64,000 nt of DNA from NCBI RefSeq assembly GCF_018129995.1, contig NZ_JAFCKS010000007.1:1-64000 (forward strand), in the 5' to 3' direction. The DNA comes from Bradyrhizobium sp. SZCCT0153 (GTDB lineage: Bacteria > Pseudomonadota > Alphaproteobacteria > Rhizobiales > Xanthobacteraceae). A program made the translations under genes and the position numbers. This document shows, piece by piece, positions 33,175 to 40,866 of the stretch. How positions within the stretch are numbered: the first letter of the stretch is position 1; each line of letters starts with the position of its first letter. The notes beneath the pieces are model-generated. The model worked only from the letters and a program-made list of their open reading frames with translations, was not told the DNA's origin and did not search any database.

Positions 33175-33578
33175 TCCAGACTCACGTTTGATACATCCTG
33201 CAGAGCGGCCATCGCATCATCGGCCCTGTCGACGGGTACGAAGAGATGGTCGTGGTGGAAGGCCGAAACGGCGTTCACGCTGATGCCGGAGTCAGCCAGA
33301 TGTGCGGTGATGGCCGCAAGAAAGCCCACCGCATCGAGCGCGGAGTGAACCGTCAAGGTGATCAAACGCGAGGGGAATTCGTAGCGCAATCCCACGGCTT
33401 CGGCTTCGTCACGCAGGATCACCAGCGTCGTTCCTTCCCGCTCGCGGAATGTCAGCAGCGGGCTGATCGCCGCCGGAACGCGCTCGTTTGCCGGAATCGT
33501 GCAGAACACGAAGATGCCAGGCCGCAGCTCCGGCTTCATGTGTCTCAGCAGCGCGGTAAGGTCTCGTTCCCCCGACAT
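33171..33578 (-). CDS. ACT-domain protein
   Basis: A 135-residue protein with two ACT-like halves. The first part (about 1-65) shows PGIFVFCTIPANERVPAAISPLLTFREREGTTLVILRDEAEA. The second shows SRLITLTVHSALDAVGFLAAITAHLADSGISVNAVSAFHHDHLFVPVDRADDAMAALQ, a well-formed ACT regulatory domain. Such proteins bind amino acids, and the ligand is unknown. Its ATG overlaps the dinB stop by one base (TGATG), so it is read from the dinB transcript. Confidence 0.85.
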   Translation of the reverse strand: MSGERDLTALLRHMKPELRPGIFVFCTIPANERVPAAISPLLTFREREGTTLVILRDEAEAVGLRYEFPSRLITLTVHSALDAVGFLAAITAHLADSGISVNAVSAFHHDHLFVPVDRADDAMAALQDVSNVSLD

Positions 33579-34867
33579 CACTCCTGCGCCTTCTCCGGCC
33601 CGTCATACGCAATGCCGCGGATCACCGCGGCGCTGCCGAATTTCTTCCGCAAACTGTCCACCGCGCGCTCGGCATGGGCGGCGCGGCGGTCGAGCATGTC
33701 GGTGTCGTCGGAGGCCGAGCCCTCGCGCAGCGCGCTGACGCCGGCGCCCATCAGGCGGAAGGCGGTGCCGTCGATCTCCTTGGCCAGCATCTCGCGGCAG
33801 ATCGAGAAGATCTTGGCGGCGAGCTGCGTCGGCGCTGCGATCGACTGCGAGCGGGTGCGCTGGCGGAAATCGGCGGTCTTCAGCTTCAACGTGACGGTGG
33901 ATCCGGCAAGCTCGCTGCTCTTGAGCCGCGACGAGGTCTTCTCGCACAGCCGCCACAAGATCTTCTCCAACGTCGCGAAATCGCGGATGTCGGTCTCGAA
34001 AGTGGTCTCGCTCGAGATCGTCTTGGCGCCCCGATCTGGCTCGACGCGGCGGTCGTCGATGCCGCGCGCGAGCCGCCATAGCCGGCGGCCGTCGCTCGGA
34101 AACTGCCGCATCATCTCGATCTCGTCGGCCTTCTGCAGATCGGCGATGATGCGGAAGCCGCGCTGAACCAGGCGCTCCTGCGTGGCCGGTCCGACACCGA
34201 AGATGAAGCCGACCGGCCTCGAAGCCAGCATCAAACGCGCTTCCTCCTGGTCGAGCGCGGCGAAGCCGCGGGGCTTGTCGAGGTCGGAGGCGATTTTGGC
34301 CAGGAACTTGTTGCAGGACAGGCCGACCGAGACGCTGATGCCGATATCGCGCTCGATGTTGCGCGCGAACCGCGCCAGCACCTTGGCCGGGATCATGCCG
34401 TGCACCCGCTCGGTGCCGGAGAGATCGAGGAAGGCCTCGTCGATCGAGAGCGGCTCGACCAGCGGTGTCAGCGCCTGCATGGCCTGCCGCACCTCGCGGC
34501 CGACGCGGACGTATTTCGCCATGTCCGGCCGGATCACGGTCGCATGCGGGCAGGCTTCCAGCGCCTTGTACATCGGCATCGCCGAGCGCACGCCATAGGT
34601 GCGCGCGATGTAGCAGGCGGCGGACACGACGCCGCGTTTTCCCCCGCCGATGATGACGGGCCTGTCGGCGATCTCAGGATTGTCGCGCTTCTCGACCGTC
34701 GCGTAGAAGGCGTCGCAGTCGATATGCGCGATGGTAAGGCTCGCGAGCGCGCGATGGCGGACGAGGCGAGGAGAGCCGCAGGCGGAACAGCGCCGCACGC
34801 CCGCATCCAGATCGGCCGAACAATCCCGGCAGAAGCAGCGGGGCCCGGCCGGATCGGGAGCGCTCAC
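33578..34867 (-). CDS. dinB: DNA polymerase IV (Y family) with N-terminal zinc-ribbon-like motif
   Basis: A translesion polymerase of 429 residues. The N-terminal 35 residues have CFCRDC and CSACG, a zinc-ribbon-like pair found in many alphaproteobacterial DinB proteins but not in E. coli. The catalytic core begins LTIAHIDCDAFYATVEKRDNPEI and has PLSIDEAFLDLSG (metal-binding Asp and Glu), then helix-hairpin-helix and little-finger domains. It starts with GTG overlapping the DUF3572 stop (GTGA) and is followed directly by the ACT gene. No LexA box was recognised upstream. Confidence 0.94.
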   Translation of the reverse strand: MSAPDPAGPRCFCRDCSADLDAGVRRCSACGSPRLVRHRALASLTIAHIDCDAFYATVEKRDNPEIADRPVIIGGGKRGVVSAACYIARTYGVRSAMPMYKALEACPHATVIRPDMAKYVRVGREVRQAMQALTPLVEPLSIDEAFLDLSGTERVHGMIPAKVLARFARNIERDIGISVSVGLSCNKFLAKIASDLDKPRGFAALDQEEARLMLASRPVGFIFGVGPATQERLVQRGFRIIADLQKADEIEMMRQFPSDGRRLWRLARGIDDRRVEPDRGAKTISSETTFETDIRDFATLEKILWRLCEKTSSRLKSSELAGSTVTLKLKTADFRQRTRSQSIAAPTQLAAKIFSICREMLAKEIDGTAFRLMGAGVSALREGSASDDTDMLDRRAAHAERAVDSLRKKFGSAAVIRGIAYDGPEKAQE

Positions 34868-35175
34868 GGCACGTCGCGCTCCCAGGTCCGGTCGCCCAGT
34901 GCGTCACCGAGGACCTGCCGGGCCGCAGCCACGTTGGTGGGGTGCAGTTCCGCGGAGCTGGCAAAGGCCTTCACGGTGGCGTCATCGCGCATCACGAAAT
35001 CGAGCACGCTGAGCAGGAAACCGGGATCCGAGGCGGCGTTCCGGAGCGACTCCGGGCCGACGCCTGTCTCAGCCAGGAACAGGCCCAGCCGCTCAGGATC
35101 GCCCGCGACGAAAGACAGGGCCTGAATCGCAACGATTTCAGCGACTTCGCGAGGGTTGTGAACAGGCTTTTTCAA
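34864..35175 (-). CDS. DUF3572 family protein
   Basis: A 103-residue, probably helical protein of the DUF3572 family, restricted mainly to Alphaproteobacteria. Typical sequence: REVAEIVAIQALSFVAGDPERLGLFLAETGVGPESLRNAASDPGFLLSVLDFVMRDDATVKAFA. It starts with TTG, as no suitable ATG is near. It is the first gene of the run DUF3572-dinB-ACT, with 4-nt and 1-nt overlaps, and faces away from divK. The constant neighbourhood of divK and dinB is known in related genomes, but its function is not. Confidence 0.88.
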   Translation of the reverse strand: MKKPVHNPREVAEIVAIQALSFVAGDPERLGLFLAETGVGPESLRNAASDPGFLLSVLDFVMRDDATVKAFASSAELHPTNVAAARQVLGDALGDRTWERDVP

Positions 35176-35297
35176 GGGGCCGGTTTGCCTTTCCGTTAAC
35201 TTTAGGTGTCTACTTTGAAACCATCATGCCCGAGTCTCTGGACCCTCGACAAGCAACTGGAAACCACATCGCAGAAAGTGGGCCCTCGGGTTTAACG

Positions 35298-35324
35298 AAA
35301 CTAGAGCGAATTCGAGGCTAGTTT
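35298..35324. promoter_or_regulatory. Dyad in the divK upstream region
   Basis: AAACTAG (35298-35304) and CTAGTTT (35318-35324) form a perfect inverted repeat around CGAATTCG, itself a palindrome. It lies about 80 bp before divK in the divergent region shared with the DUF3572 gene. I did not find a full CtrA box (TTAA-N7-TTAA). A role as operator is inference. Confidence 0.4.
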
Positions 35325-35403
35325 GAATCCAGTTTTTGAAGCGCCGGCGAGCGGCGCCTGAGGCGCCACATGCATCGGTCTGCGGACCAAACAGGAGGGC
35401 GGG

Positions 35404-35769
35404 ATGGCTAAGACCGTCCTGATCGTGGAAGACAACGAGCTCAACATGAAGCTCTTCCGCGACCTGTTGGAGGCGCACGGCTACCAGACCACGGGCACCA
35501 GCAACGGCTACGAGGCGCTCGATCTCGTCCGCAAGATGCGGCCCGACCTCGTGCTGATGGATATCCAACTGCCGCAGGTCTCGGGCCTCGAGGTAACGCG
35601 CTGGATCAAGGACGATCCGGAGCTGCGCTCCATCCCGGTCGTCGCGGTCACGGCGTTCGCGATGAAGGGCGACGAAGAGCGCATCCGCGAAGGCGGCTGC
35701 GAAGCCTATTTGTCCAAGCCGATCTCGGTCGGCAAGTTCATTGAGACGGTCCGGCGTTTCATCGGATAG
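35404..35769 (+). CDS. divK: Cell-cycle response regulator DivK
   Basis: A single-domain receiver of 121 residues. The acidic pocket is in LIVEDNELNMKLF, the phosphoacceptor Asp in DLVLMDIQLPQVSGLE, the switch Thr in VVAVTAFAMKGD, and the Lys in AYLSKPISVGKF. In Caulobacter, DivK transmits DivJ/PleC signals to the CckA-CtrA pathway. ATG follows AGGAGGGCGGG. pleD begins 14 bp downstream in the same operon, the arrangement known from Caulobacter and rhizobia. Confidence 0.96.
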   Translation: MAKTVLIVEDNELNMKLFRDLLEAHGYQTTGTSNGYEALDLVRKMRPDLVLMDIQLPQVSGLEVTRWIKDDPELRSIPVVAVTAFAMKGDEERIREGGCEAYLSKPISVGKFIETVRRFIG

Positions 35770-35783
35770 GAAGTGAGTTCAAA

Positions 35784-37157
35784 GTGTCCGCGCGTATCCT
35801 CGTCGTCGATGACGTCCCTGCCAACGTCAAGCTGCTCGAAGCCCGTCTGTCGGCCGAATATTTCGACGTGATGACCGCCTCCAACGGCGCCGAGGCACTG
35901 GCGATCTGCGCCCGCGCCGAGTGCGACATCATCCTGCTCGACGTCATGATGCCCGACATGGATGGCTTCGAGGTCTGCCGCCGCCTCAAGACCGATCCGG
36001 CCACGCACCACATTCCGGTCGTGATGGTCACCGCGCTCGACAGCCCCGCCGACCGCAATCGCGGGCTGGAAGCCGGCGCCGACGACTTCCTGACAAAGCC
36101 CGTCTCCGACGTCGTGCTGATCGCCCGCGTGCGCTCGCTGACGCGGCTGAAGATGATGACGGACGAGCTGCGCATGCGCGCCATCACCTCGCTCGAGATC
36201 GGCATGCAGGCGCCGGAGCGCACTGCGGTCGCCGACACCGGCAAGGGCGGCCGCATCCTGCTGGTCGACGACCGCGAGTCCTCCTATGAACGGCTGGCCG
36301 GCCTGCTCGCAGCCGAGCACACCGTCGATGTCGAGCCGAACCCGACGGAAGCGCTGTTCCACGCCGCCGAGGGCAATTACGACCTGCTGATCGTCTCGCT
36401 CGACCTCAACAATTTCGACGGCCTGCGGCTCTGCAGCCAGGCGCGTTCGCTGGAGCGCACGCGCCACGTGCCGATCCTGGCGATCGCGGACCCCGAGAAC
36501 TCGACACGGCTGCTGCGTGGGCTCGAGATCGGCGTCAACGACTATCTGCTGCGTCCCATCGACAAGATCGAGCTGCTGGCGCGCGCCCGCACCCAGATCC
36601 GCCGCCGCCGCTACACCGACCACTTGCGCGACAACGTGCAGAACTCGATCGAGATGGCGATCACCGACGCGCTCACCGGCCTGCACAATCGCCGCTACAT
36701 GGAGAGCCATCTGGCGACGCTCGCCGAGCAGGCCGCGACCCGCGGCAAGCCGCTCGCGCTGATGATCCTGGACATCGACTACTTCAAGTCGATCAACGAC
36801 AATTACGGCCACGACGCCGGCGACGACGTGCTGCGCGAATTCGCGGTGCGCGTGCGCAAGTCGATCCGCGGCATCGATCTGGCCTGCCGCTACGGCGGCG
36901 AGGAGTTCGTCATCGTGATGCCGGAGACCGATCTCCACGTCGCCGGCATGGTCGCCGAGCGCCTGCGCCGCTCGATCGCGGGCGAGCCGTTTGCCGTCCA
37001 CAAGGGCACCAAGCGCATCGAGGTCACGATCTCGATCGGGCTGACCACGCTGGAGCAGAAGGGCGAGGCGGTTGCCGACGTCCTCAAGCGCGCCGACACG
37101 GCGCTGTATCGCGCCAAGCACGATGGCCGCAACCGGGTGGTGTCGCACGCGGCGTAA
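35784..37157 (+). CDS. pleD: Diguanylate cyclase response regulator PleD
   Basis: A 457-residue REC-REC-GGDEF protein that makes cyclic di-GMP when phosphorylated. The first receiver has its phospho-Asp in DIILLDVMMPDMDG. In the second, the matching position reads LLIVSLDLNNFDG, with Ser in place of Asp, so it is the degenerate adaptor receiver known in Caulobacter PleD. The GGDEF domain has ITDALTGLHNRRYM and the active loop YGGEEF, with an RxxD inhibitory site (RGID) just before it. It begins with GTG. Confidence 0.95.
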   Translation: MSARILVVDDVPANVKLLEARLSAEYFDVMTASNGAEALAICARAECDIILLDVMMPDMDGFEVCRRLKTDPATHHIPVVMVTALDSPADRNRGLEAGADDFLTKPVSDVVLIARVRSLTRLKMMTDELRMRAITSLEIGMQAPERTAVADTGKGGRILLVDDRESSYERLAGLLAAEHTVDVEPNPTEALFHAAEGNYDLLIVSLDLNNFDGLRLCSQARSLERTRHVPILAIADPENSTRLLRGLEIGVNDYLLRPIDKIELLARARTQIRRRRYTDHLRDNVQNSIEMAITDALTGLHNRRYMESHLATLAEQAATRGKPLALMILDIDYFKSINDNYGHDAGDDVLREFAVRVRKSIRGIDLACRYGGEEFVIVMPETDLHVAGMVAERLRRSIAGEPFAVHKGTKRIEVTISIGLTTLEQKGEAVADVLKRADTALYRAKHDGRNRVVSHAA

Positions 37158-37323
37158 CGCCGGCGACACAAGAAATGCGAAAACAACCCCATGCACAGTA
37201 GCCGCGCCAGTCGGATCAACGGCTTACGCGGGCCGCGAAAATCGCTTGCGCCATCGGCAGCGTCGTTTGACACGTCGGGCAAAACAGGAGCATTTTAGTA
37301 GGATCGGGCGGGGCGTGAATGAA

Positions 37324-37381
37324 CGCTGTCGCCGCATCCATGGGGCCCGGATCCGCGCTTCGCTTGTCCGGGACGACAGCG
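37324..37381. repeat. Nested inverted repeat (intergenic element)
   Basis: CGCTGTCG (37324-37331) pairs with CGACAGCG (37374-37381), and inside it CCCGGA (37346-37351) pairs with TCCGGG (37367-37372). The inner CCCGGATCCGCGCTTCGC is the kind of sequence repeated in Bradyrhizobium intergenic regions. It lies between convergent pleD and the TetR-family gene. Confidence 0.7.
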
Positions 37382-37392
37382 GTTATTTGAGG

Positions 37393-37992
37393 CTAGGGCT
37401 TGCCTCGCTTCACAAGCGGCTTCGCACCATCCCCCACATCCACGCCTGCATTGCGCAGCAGCACCTTCGCCGCTTCCTTCGCCGCGCGCGCCATCGCGGG
37501 GTCGTCGCGCACGAGGTCCTGCGCGATGGAGCCGTCGACCAGCAGCACGAGCTGCGTCGCGAGCGCATCCGCATCGGCGACGCCGAGCTCGATCAGCCGC
37601 TCGCGAAACCAGACGCGGCGGCTTTCCTTGAAGGCGATTGCGATCTTCTTCACGGCGCGGTCGGCTGGGCCGAGCTCGGCGACCGCGTTCACGAACGGGC
37701 AGCCGCGAAAATCCCTGGCGGCGAAACGCCGTTCCAGCGAATCGAACGTTGCCAGGATCTGCTCGGCCGGCGGCTTGTCCGAGGCGCGGGGCTGCACGAA
37801 GCGGCGTTCGAGGTACGCCGCGATCAGCGCATCCTTGGAGGGGAAGTGGTTGTAGAGCGTGCGCTTGGAGATCCCGATCTCGGCCGCGATGGTATCGACG
37901 CCGATGGCGCGAATGCCTTGCAGATAGAACAGCTTGTCGGCGGTCTCGAGGATCCGCTCCTTCATCGTCTGTGGGGTCGTCGGGGGAGCCAT
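37393..37992 (-). CDS. TetR-family repressor
   Basis: A 199-residue repressor. The N-terminal helix-turn-helix is ERILETADKLFYLQGIRAIGVDTIAAEIGISKRTLYNHFPSKDALI, a standard TetR domain. The C-terminal ligand domain contains DFRGCPFVNAVAELGP, the pattern of the TetR_C_33/YcdC-type branch. MAPPTTPQTMKERIL is chosen as the start. It is divergent from an MFS gene with a 16-bp palindrome between them, so it probably controls that transporter and itself. Confidence 0.9.
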   Translation of the reverse strand: MAPPTTPQTMKERILETADKLFYLQGIRAIGVDTIAAEIGISKRTLYNHFPSKDALIAAYLERRFVQPRASDKPPAEQILATFDSLERRFAARDFRGCPFVNAVAELGPADRAVKKIAIAFKESRRVWFRERLIELGVADADALATQLVLLVDGSIAQDLVRDDPAMARAAKEAAKVLLRNAGVDVGDGAKPLVKRGKP

Positions 37993-38045
37993 GCGATAGC
38001 GTGCGTCCTGTTGGCTTGACAAGCGTCCACCTTTCATAGCCTAAG

Positions 38046-38061
38046 TACACAGGTCTGTGTA
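38046..38061. promoter_or_regulatory. Operator of the TetR/MFS divergent pair
   Basis: TACACAG-GT-CTGTGTA is a perfect 7+7 bp inverted repeat with a 2-nt spacer, between the TetR gene (start 37992) and the MFS gene (start 38123). A TTGACA lies at 38016-38021 on the plus strand, so binding would cover the promoter. This is the classic layout of a TetR operator. Confidence 0.8.
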
Positions 38062-38122
38062 ACCAAAATCAACCGATATTGCAGACGTCGGCGCGTGCGC
38101 CGCGCCCACGAGGGAGAAGAAA

Positions 38123-39361
38123 ATGCCCCTGTTGCAGGTCCTGCGCCCGACATTGCCCATCCTGATCGGCGCTTCGATCATGCTCACCCTGAGCATGGGA
38201 CTGCGGCAGTCGCTCGGCATCTTCATGCAGCCGCTCACGCATGACATCCACATTTCGATCTCGGATTTCACGCTGGCGCTGGCCGTGCAGAACCTCGCCT
38301 GGGGCTTCTTGCAGCCGCTCGCCGGCGCGATGACGGTGCGCTACGGCTTCCGCCCGATCATGATCGTGGGCTCGCTGATGTACATCGCGGGCCTCGTGCT
38401 GATGGCGACCGCGAACGGTCTCGTCAGCATCATGATCGGTGCCGGCGTGCTGATCGGGACGTCGCTGGCCTGCACCGCGGCCGCGATCGCGATGTCGGTG
38501 GCGGCACGCGCGGTCCCTGCGACGGTGCGCTCCACCGTGCTCGGCATCGTCTCCGGCGCCGGCTCGCTCGGCGCTCTTTTGTCGGCGCCGATCGGGCAGC
38601 TGCTCAACGAGGGCTTTGGCTGGCGCGTCGGGCTCGCCGGCTTCGTCATCATGTCGGTGCTGATGCTTCCGGCCGCGTGGTATGCCGGCCGCGTCGACGG
38701 GGTTCCGCTGCCGAAGCCCACGGCCGACGACATCGGCGATGCCACCGCCATGACCGCGGCGAAGACCGCGTTCGGCAATGCGTCCTTCGTGGTGATGACC
38801 TGCGCCTATCTCGTCTGCGGCATGCAGCTCGTGTTCCTCACCACGCACCTGCCGTCCTATCTCGCCATCTGCGGCCTCGATCCGATGCTGAGCGCACAGA
38901 CGCTCGGCATGATCGGCGGCTTCAACGTGCTGGGCTCGCTTTTCTTCGGCTGGGCCGGCCAGCGCTGGAACAAGCTGGCGCTGCTCGGCGGCATCTACAT
39001 CCTGCGCTCGCTGGCGCTCGCCTGGTACTTCACGCTGCCCGCGACTCCGGCCTCGACGCTGCTGTTCGGCGCGATCATGGGCTTCCTGTGGATGGGCGTG
39101 GGGCCGCTGGTGGCAGGCGCGGTCGCCGAGATGTTCGGCCTGCGCTGGCAGGCGATGATCCAGGGCCTTGCCTTCATGAGCCACCAGATCGGCAGCTTTC
39201 TCGGCGCCTATGGAGGAGGGGTGATCTACGACGCGCTCGGCTCCTACACCATGGCCTGGCGCATCGGCGTCGCGCTGGGCCTTGCCGGCGGCATCATCCA
39301 GGTCGCGTTCGCGCTGATCCGTCCGTCGCAGCCGCCAGCGCCGGTGTTACGGACGGCGTAG
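38123..39361 (+). CDS. MFS transporter controlled by TetR
   Basis: A 412-residue, 12-helix major facilitator. The first helices read LPILIGASIMLTLSMGLRQSLGIFMQPLTHDIHISISDFTLALAVQNLAWGFLQPLAGAM, which resembles the oxalate/formate-antiporter-like and YbfB-type MFS group. The second half has the SLFFGWAGQRWNK loop. GGGAGAAG precedes the ATG. The divergent TetR regulator and operator suggest a xenobiotic or metabolite as inducer and substrate, which cannot be named. Confidence 0.9.
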   Translation: MPLLQVLRPTLPILIGASIMLTLSMGLRQSLGIFMQPLTHDIHISISDFTLALAVQNLAWGFLQPLAGAMTVRYGFRPIMIVGSLMYIAGLVLMATANGLVSIMIGAGVLIGTSLACTAAAIAMSVAARAVPATVRSTVLGIVSGAGSLGALLSAPIGQLLNEGFGWRVGLAGFVIMSVLMLPAAWYAGRVDGVPLPKPTADDIGDATAMTAAKTAFGNASFVVMTCAYLVCGMQLVFLTTHLPSYLAICGLDPMLSAQTLGMIGGFNVLGSLFFGWAGQRWNKLALLGGIYILRSLALAWYFTLPATPASTLLFGAIMGFLWMGVGPLVAGAVAEMFGLRWQAMIQGLAFMSHQIGSFLGAYGGGVIYDALGSYTMAWRIGVALGLAGGIIQVAFALIRPSQPPAPVLRTA

Positions 39362-39458
39362 GCGGGGCGCGTGCTTATGAGCGTCCGCTTGGGAGTTTGC
39401 AACGGACGCCGGGCCTTGGGGATGAGCCTCGCATAACGCTCGATCGGAGCGGCCCCGA

Positions 39459-39623
39459 TTAGACGTCTGGCCAGTCGTGCGGTCTCTCGTCCTTGGCTCT
39501 TTCCTCGGCCAGGAGCCGTAACAGCGTTTGGTGCCGTGCTTCGTCGCGTGACGGGTCACCTTCACTGATGGCGATCAGCTTCTCGTAACGTCTGATGTTT
39601 TCGTGGCTTATGTAGTTTTGCAT
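39459..39623 (-). CDS. Small conserved hypothetical protein (54 aa)
   Basis: A 54-residue frame with a good GGAGGGCGCA ribosome binding site before ATG 39623: MQNYISHENIRRYEKLIAIS, then EGDPSRDEARHQTLLRLLAEERAKDERP. It is acidic and helical, a short type common in Bradyrhizobium. The function is unknown. Codon use is less GC-rich than neighbouring genes. Confidence 0.7.
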   Translation of the reverse strand: MQNYISHENIRRYEKLIAISEGDPSRDEARHQTLLRLLAEERAKDERPHDWPDV

Positions 39624-39885
39624 TGCGCCCTCCGACGGCGGGTAGCGTGGCGCGCTGAAGCCAATATTAGCTGCCCTTTGCGCATTTGGTGCAAGGCTTA
39701 TTGCTGGTCGGACGAGAAATGCCTCAGCGGCGCTGTCCTTAATGGGCGAGCGCGGCTTGGATGCTTGCCGACCCAGAATTGAGGAAGGCGGCGCTTCATC
39801 CGCCGGAGAAGTAAGCCGCCTCAGTTGGCCATGTTCCTTTGATCCGGCTCAAACGGTCTCCGCTTCCGTGGCAGACCGTGCGGCC

Positions 39886-40017
39886 ATGTCCGACCCTGGC
39901 AAAGTCGAGAATAAGGAAACGAGGCCGTCTCCCTTGGACGAGGCACGCCGGTTGATCGAGGAATATGCCGCCGAACTCCGAGAAGTCATCCAGAAGCTCC
40001 GCCGCAAGATGAATTAG
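39886..40017 (+). CDS. Small conserved hypothetical protein (43 aa)
   Basis: A 43-residue frame: MSDPGKVENKETRPSPLDEA, then RRLIEEYAAELREVIQKLRRKMN. The helical part with its RRLIEEYAxxLRExIxKLRRK pattern looks conserved rather than random. ATG 39886 is preferred to an upstream GTG-type extension. Its stop overlaps that of the convergent AraC remnant (TTAG, 40014-40017). Confidence 0.6.
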   Translation: MSDPGKVENKETRPSPLDEARRLIEEYAAELREVIQKLRRKMN

Positions 40018-40623
40018 AGCCGCTGCCAAGGCGCGAGACCCCCTCGTGCAAGCGCCGCGGTGCTTCTCATACCGCCGTAAGTCTGCGCGACGTGTACAGT
40101 GAATGCGAGCATCATGTGATCGATGAAGAGTTGGTTGATCTCAGCGGGCCTACCCAGCGCTTGCAGGAGCGACCCACCAATATGACGGATGACCGCGTCG
40201 TCATGGCCGCCGCCGAGCTGCGAGGGAAGCTCACCAACGCGCGGTGCGGCTGACTGCTCAGAGATGCCGTCGAGTGATGTACGCGAAAGGTAGAAATGAA
40301 GGGAGTGGAAGGGCTTATCGATGACGAAGCGAGGATCCTTCTTCATATCGTAGAAGTACGCTGCGCCCGAGCGGACATCGGTCCGGACGGACATACCACG
40401 CTGCCAAATCTTGCAGTTGGGGGAAATCGTTGAGTGCAAGGGTTACAACATAGGCATCTGCAAGTCCCATCTCGCCGGATGGGCGAGACACAGCAGCGTC
40501 GACGCGGGTTTCAGTGACAGCAATCTCCGCGTTGCGCAGCGAACGCGTGATCAGCGAGACCGGTTCATGCTCCATGTGCATGAACCGCTTCACAGTCGGA
40601 CCGTAGAAGCCTATTTGTGCCAT
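40014..40623 (-). pseudogene. Broken AraC-family regulator
   Basis: From ATG 40623 one frame reads KRFMHMEHEPVSLITRSLRNAEIAVTETRVD...DAYVVTLALNDFPQLQ, the ligand domain of AraC-type regulators. Near 40410 a frameshift moves the homology to another frame, WQRGMSVRTDVRSGAAYFYDMKKDPRFVIDKPFHSLHFYLSR...INQLFIDHMMLAFTVHVAQTYGG. It stops at RGGLAPWQRL, exactly where the DNA-binding domain should begin. Both helix-turn-helix motifs are therefore missing. The gene cannot act as a regulator. Confidence 0.8.
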
Positions 40624-40866
40624 ATGGACCAGCTCGTCTGCAGAATTTGCCGTAGCAGATTTCAGCGGAGCCGGACGCCAATCTACGGATCCCAGTGCGG
40701 GGGTCTACACTAGCAATGGCGTCCAAAGTGGTTCTCGCAATTTCTTGAACTGGGCCCGTTGTTGACATCAACTAGCTCTGCGTCGACGTCGTCTTCCGCG
40801 CGTAAAGCCGACGCGACAATTTAGAAGCATCTCGGCTCTCGTGCTCTACGCGCAGCGCGGCGCCCC

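Noticed and set aside
35176..35403. CtrA-binding site in front of divK
   Set aside because: TTAA elements occur (for example TTAAC near 35195 and 35292), but no TTAA-N7-TTAA pair was found.
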